64,000 nucleotides of DNA from Halichoerus grypus (Eukaryota > Chordata > Mammalia > Carnivora > Phocidae), in NCBI RefSeq assembly GCF_964656455.1, contig NC_135725.1:53389688-53453687 (forward strand). Direction: 5' to 3'. Below the pieces are notes generated by a model. That model was given only the letters and a program-made list of their open reading frames with translations, ran no database searches and was not told the DNA's origin. Positions 60,183 to 64,000 of the stretch are shown piece after piece. The number at the start of each line of letters is the position of its first letter. Positions within the stretch are counted from its first letter, which is position 1. A program made the translations under genes and the position numbers.

Positions 60183-61095
60183 ATGACTAGGAGGAGGAAC
60201 CCCCAAAATAGGAAAGACTCAGAGATTACGACTTATGCCACAGATTTACAAATGGATTGATATAACCAAGATGTCAGAGATGGAATTCAGGCTAGCCATT
60301 GTGAAGACAATAGCTAGAATGGAGAAATCAATTAATGGCAACATAGAGTCTCTAAGGGCAGAAATGAAAGCTGAATTGGCAGAACTTAGAAATGCTATCA
60401 GTGAGATCCAATCTAATCTAGATAATCTAACAGCTAGGGTAAGTGAGGCAGAAGAACAAATTAGTGACCTGGAAGACCATTTAATAGATAAGAAGGGAAA
60501 AGAGGAGGCGAGGGAAAAACAACTCAGAATCCATGAAAATAGAATCAGAGAAATAAGTGACACCATGAAATGTTCCAGTGTCAGAATTATTGGAATCCCT
60601 GAGGGGGTAGAGAGAGAGAGAGAGGACTAGAAGATATATTCGAGCAAATCATAGCTGAGAACTTCCCTAATCTGGGGAATGAAACAAACATTCACGTCCT
60701 ACAGGCAGAGAGGACCCCTCCCAAGATCAAGGAAAACAGGCCAACACCCCAGCATGTAATAGCAAAACTCGCAAATCTTAGAATCAAGGAAACCATCTTA
60801 GGAGGAAGAGATTCCTTATGTACAGAGGGAGAAACATCAGAATAACGTCAGACCTACCCACAGAGACCTGGCAAGGCAGAAAGGCCTGACAAGACATGTT
60901 CAAGGTACTAAATGAGAAGAACATGCTGCCAAGAACACTTTATCCGGCAAGGCTGTCATTTAGAATGGATGGAGAGATGCAGAGCTTCCAAGACCAGCAG
61001 AAACTGAAAGAATATGTGACCACTAAGCCGGCACTGCAAGAAATATTAAGGGGGAGGAGGGGTTCTATAAAAGGAGACAGACCGCCAGAGTGATA
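60183..61095 (+). pseudogene. L1 ORF1 remnant
   Basis: The natural start is ATG 60183 (MTRRRNPQNRKDSEITTYATDLQ). The frame breaks near 60220 and continues in the frame of 60235-60630, which holds the coiled-coil segment (KSINGNIESLRAEMKAELAEL, ISDLEDHLIDKK) and the SSVRIIGIPEGVERE block. A GA dinucleotide run at 60610-60627 marks the second frameshift and an early stop. The C-terminal part resumes (60896-61093) with MFKVLNEKNMLPRTLYPARLSF and TTKPALQEILRG. About 300 codons in total, so little is missing; it is disabled by frameshifts and not by large deletion. Confidence 0.88.
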
Positions 61096-61369
61096 TAGAA
61101 AAGAAATTTATAGGGACAATCTATACAAACCACGTCTTCACAGGCAACATGATGACAATAAATTCATATCTTTCAATAATCACTTCAACGTGAACAGCCT
61201 AAATGCTCCCATAAAATGGCACAGGGTTGCAGATTGGATAAAAAGACAGGACCCATCCATATGCTGTCTACAAGAGACTCATTTTGAACCTAAAGATACT
61301 TTCAGACTGAAAGTGAAGGGCTGGAGATCCATCTTCCATGCCAATGGACCTCAAAAGAAAGCTGGGGTA

Positions 61370-61773
61370 TGTGCTATGGTGAGCACTGTGAATTGAGCAA
61401 GACTGTTGAATCACAGATCTGTACCTCTGAAACAAATAATGCAATATATGTTAAGAAAAAAAAAAAGAAGATAGCAGGAGGGGAAGAACGAAGGGAGGGT
61501 AATTGGAGGAGGAGACGAACCATAAGAGACGACGGACTCTGAAAAACAAACTGAGGGTTCTAGAGGGGAGGGGGGTGGGGGCATGGGTTAGCCTGGTGAT
61601 GGGTATTAAAGAGGGCACATTCTACATGGAGCACTGGGTGTTATGCACAAACAATGAATCATGGAACACTACATCCAAAACTAATGTAATGTATGGTGAT
61701 TAACATAACAATAAAAAATTTGAAAAAACTAATGATGTATGGTGATTAACATAACAATAAAAAATTAAAAAAA
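61370..61773 (+). mobile_element. Nested L1 3' end with target-site duplication
   Basis: About 400 bp matching the carnivoran L1 3' UTR ('cagatctgtacctctgaaacaaataatg', 'agacgaaccataagagacgacggactctg', 'gggcacattctacatggagcactgggtg') and ending in ATAACAATAAAAAATT plus an A-run. It interrupts ORF2 at 61369. The target repeat AAAGCTGGGGTA is at 61358-61369 and 61774-61785. The insertion is 5'-truncated and in the same orientation as its host. Confidence 0.95.
61672..61766 (+). repeat. Duplicated terminal segment of the nested L1
   Basis: The last unit, ACTAATG...TGTATGGTGATTAACATAACAATAAAAAATT, occurs twice in tandem (about 61678-61722 and 61726-61766), joined by TGAAAAA. The second copy lacks a few bases (TGTAA) near its start. 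Confidence 0.88.
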
Positions 61774-64000
61774 AAAGCTGGGGTAGCAATTCTTATATCA
61801 GACAAATTAGATTTTAAACTAAAGACTGTAGTTAGAGACACAGAAGAACACTATATCCTTCTTACAGGGTCTATCCAACAAGAAGATCTAACAATTGTAA
61901 ATATCTACGCCCCCAACATGGGAGCAGCCATCTACATAAGCCAACTGTTAACCAAAATAAAGAGTCATATTCATAACAATACCTTAATTGTAGGAGACCT
62001 TAATTCTCCACTCTCAGCAATAGACAGATCATCTAAGCAGAAAATCAACAAAGAAACAAGAGCTTTGAATGACACGCTGGACCAGATGGACCTCAGAGAT
62101 CTATACAGAACATTCCACCCTAAAACAACACAATACTCATTCTTCTCTAGCTCACATGGAACTTAATCCAGAATAGACCACATACTGGGTCACAAATCAG
62201 GTCTCAACTGATACCAAAAGATTGAGATTATTCCCTGCATATTCACAGACCATAATGCTTTAAAACTGGAACTCAATCAAAAGAAAAAATTTGGCAGAAA
62301 TTCAAACACTTGGAAGCTAAAGACCACTCTGCTCAAGAATGTTTGGGCCAACCAGGAAATCAAAGAAGAACTTAAACAATTCATGGAAACCAATAAGAAT
62401 GAAAACACATTGGTCCAAAACCTATGGGATACTGCAAAGACGGTCCTAAGGGGGAAATACATAGCCATCCAAGCCTCACTCAAAAAAATAGAAAAATCCC
62501 GAATTCACCATCTAACTCTACACCTTAAAGAACTACAGAAAAAGCAACAAACGATGCCTAAGCCATGCATTAGAAGAGAAATGATTAAGATTAGAGCAGA
62601 GATCAGTGAATTAGAAACCAGAAACACAGTAGATCAGATCAACGAAACTAGAAGCTGGTTCTTTGAAAGAATTAATAAGATCAATAAACCACTGGCCAGA
62701 CTTATCCAAAAGAAAAGAGAAAGGACCCAAATTAATAAAATTATAAATGAAAGGGGAGAGATCATGACTAACACCAAGGAAATAGAAACAATTATTAGAA
62801 ATTATTATCAACAACTATATGCCAATAAACTGAGCAATCTGGATGAAATGGATGCCTTCCTGGAAACTTACAGACTCCCAAGACTGAAACAGGAAGAAAC
62901 TGACAACCTGAATAGGCCAATAACCAGTAACGAGATTGAAGGAGTGATCAAAAACCTCCCAAAAAACAAGAGCCCAGGGCCTGATGGATTCCCTGAGGAA
63001 TTCTACCAAACATTCAAAGAAGAAATAATACCTATTCTAATATACCTCATTCTATGAGGCCAGCATTACCTTAATCCCCAAACCAGGCAAAGACCCCATC
63101 AAAAAGGAGAATTTCAGACCGATATCCCTGATGAATATGGATTCCAAAATCCTCAACAAAATCCTAGCTAATAGGATCCAACAATACATTAAAAGGATCA
63201 TCCACCACGACCAAGTGGGATTTATCCCCGGGATGCAAGGGTGGTTCAACATTCGCAAATCAATCAATGTGATAGAACACATTAATAAGAGGAGGGAGAA
63301 GAACCATATGGTCCTCTCAATTGATGCAGAAAAAGCATTTGACAAAATACAACATCCTTTCCTGATTAAAACTCTTCAGAGTATAGGGATAGAGGGAACA
63401 TTCTTCAAGCTCATAAAATCCATCTATGAAAAACCCACAGTGAATATCATCCTCAATGGGGAAAAGCTGAGAGCCTTTCCCTTAATATCAGGAACACAAC
63501 AATGATGCCCACTCTTGCCACTACTGTTCAACATAATACTAGAAGTCCTAGCAACAGCAATAAGACAACAAAAAGAAATAAAAGGTATTCAGATTGGCAA
63601 AGAAGTCAAACTCTCTCTTTTTGCAAATGACATGATACTTTATGTGGAAAACCCAAGACTCCACCCCCAAATTACTAGAACTCATATAGCAATTCAGTAA
63701 TGTGGCAGGATTCAAAGAAATCAAAGCACAGAATTCAGTTGCTTTCTTATACACTAACAATGCAAGTGTAGAAAGAGAAACTAGAGAAACGATTCCATTT
63801 ACAATATCACCAAAAACCATGAGATACCTCGGAATAAACCTAACCAAAGAGGGAAAGGATCTATACTCTAGGAACTACAGAACACTCATAAAAGAAATTG
63901 AAGAAGACACAAAAAGATGGAAAAACATTCCATGCTCATGGATTGGAAGAATAAACATTTTTAAAATATCTATGCTACCCAGAGCAATCTATACGTTCAA

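Larger units (their letters stand above)
59325..64000 (+). mobile_element. Older, broken LINE-1, truncated by window edge
   Basis: Runs 5' UTR (59325-60182), ORF1 remnant (60183-61095), ORF2 remnant (61152 to edge). The 5' terminus ('ggaggaaggggaaaagatggc') aligns with that of the minus-strand L1 at 5940. Multiple frameshifts, in-frame stops, one nested L1 insertion and a small deletion show it has been inactive far longer. Its 3' end is outside the window. Confidence 0.93.
61152..64000 (+). pseudogene. L1 ORF2 remnant with nested insertion and dead active site
   Basis: Starts at 61152 (MTINSYLSII), with a frameshift near 61182 before NSLNAPIKWHR. The endonuclease is interrupted after KKAGV by the nested L1 piece at 61370-61773, then resumes (IVNIYAPNMGAA, VGDLNSPLSAIDRSS; the usual GDFN is GDLN). 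A TAA at 62164 replaces the codon after SSSHGT. The next long open piece (62383-63057) runs to [18 protein letters not shown] and breaks at about 63040, where roughly 40 bp are missing compared with the other L1. The palm continues 63131-63505 to a TGA in place of the G of the QGCPLSP motif. The active-site motif near 63623 reads FAND instead of FADD. Runs off the right edge. Confidence 0.92.

Overview
The window is mammalian nuclear DNA from a carnivoran. The evidence is the SINE set: about ten tRNA-derived SINEC copies whose body reads like the caniform type (a head close to GGGGCGCCTGGGTGGCTCAG, then a 'ctccctgctcagcggggagcctgcttctccc' type body). I see neither the dog-specific SINEC_Cf head nor the cat-type body. 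The LINE-1 3' ends (ending near GTGATTAACATAACAATAAAA) are also carnivoran. Together these suggest a non-canid caniform such as a bear, pinniped or mustelid; I cannot narrow it further. I find no host protein-coding exon, no host RNA gene and no CpG-island promoter outside L1 DNA. It reads as an AT-rich intergenic or deep intronic gene desert.

Layout. Both ends are LINE-1 elements with their 5' ends facing inward. Positions 1-5940 hold a young, almost intact L1 on the minus strand: a GC-rich 5' UTR of about 1.85 kb with an internal tandem duplication, ORF1 with two single-base deletions, and ORF2 with one single-base deletion followed by an open frame of about 880 codons that runs off the left edge. 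Positions 59325-64000 hold an older, broken L1 on the plus strand with a different, shorter 5' UTR. Its endonuclease region carries a nested insertion of a younger L1 3' end with a clean target-site duplication, and its reverse transcriptase motif reads FAND instead of FADD.

Between them are an ancient near-full-length L1M on the minus strand (27446-32345, with a SINE inside it), other L1M fragments, at least two very short L1 3'-end stubs, a SINE nested in a SINE, many MIR and L2 remnants, MER5A-type hAT DNA transposon copies, two MaLR-like LTRs and a few microsatellites. The remaining single-copy DNA includes four stretches (about 18.2-19.1, 34.1-35.1, 40.5-40.9 and 46.6-47.0 kb) that are more complex than their surroundings and are the best places to test for conserved noncoding elements.

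There is no gene cooperation to describe. The biology here is retrotransposition: insertion, nesting, 5' UTR turnover, decay of L1 coding capacity, and one odd 42-bp exact duplication of MER5A-type sequence (45305-45346 and 47174-47215) that looks like a templated insertion.
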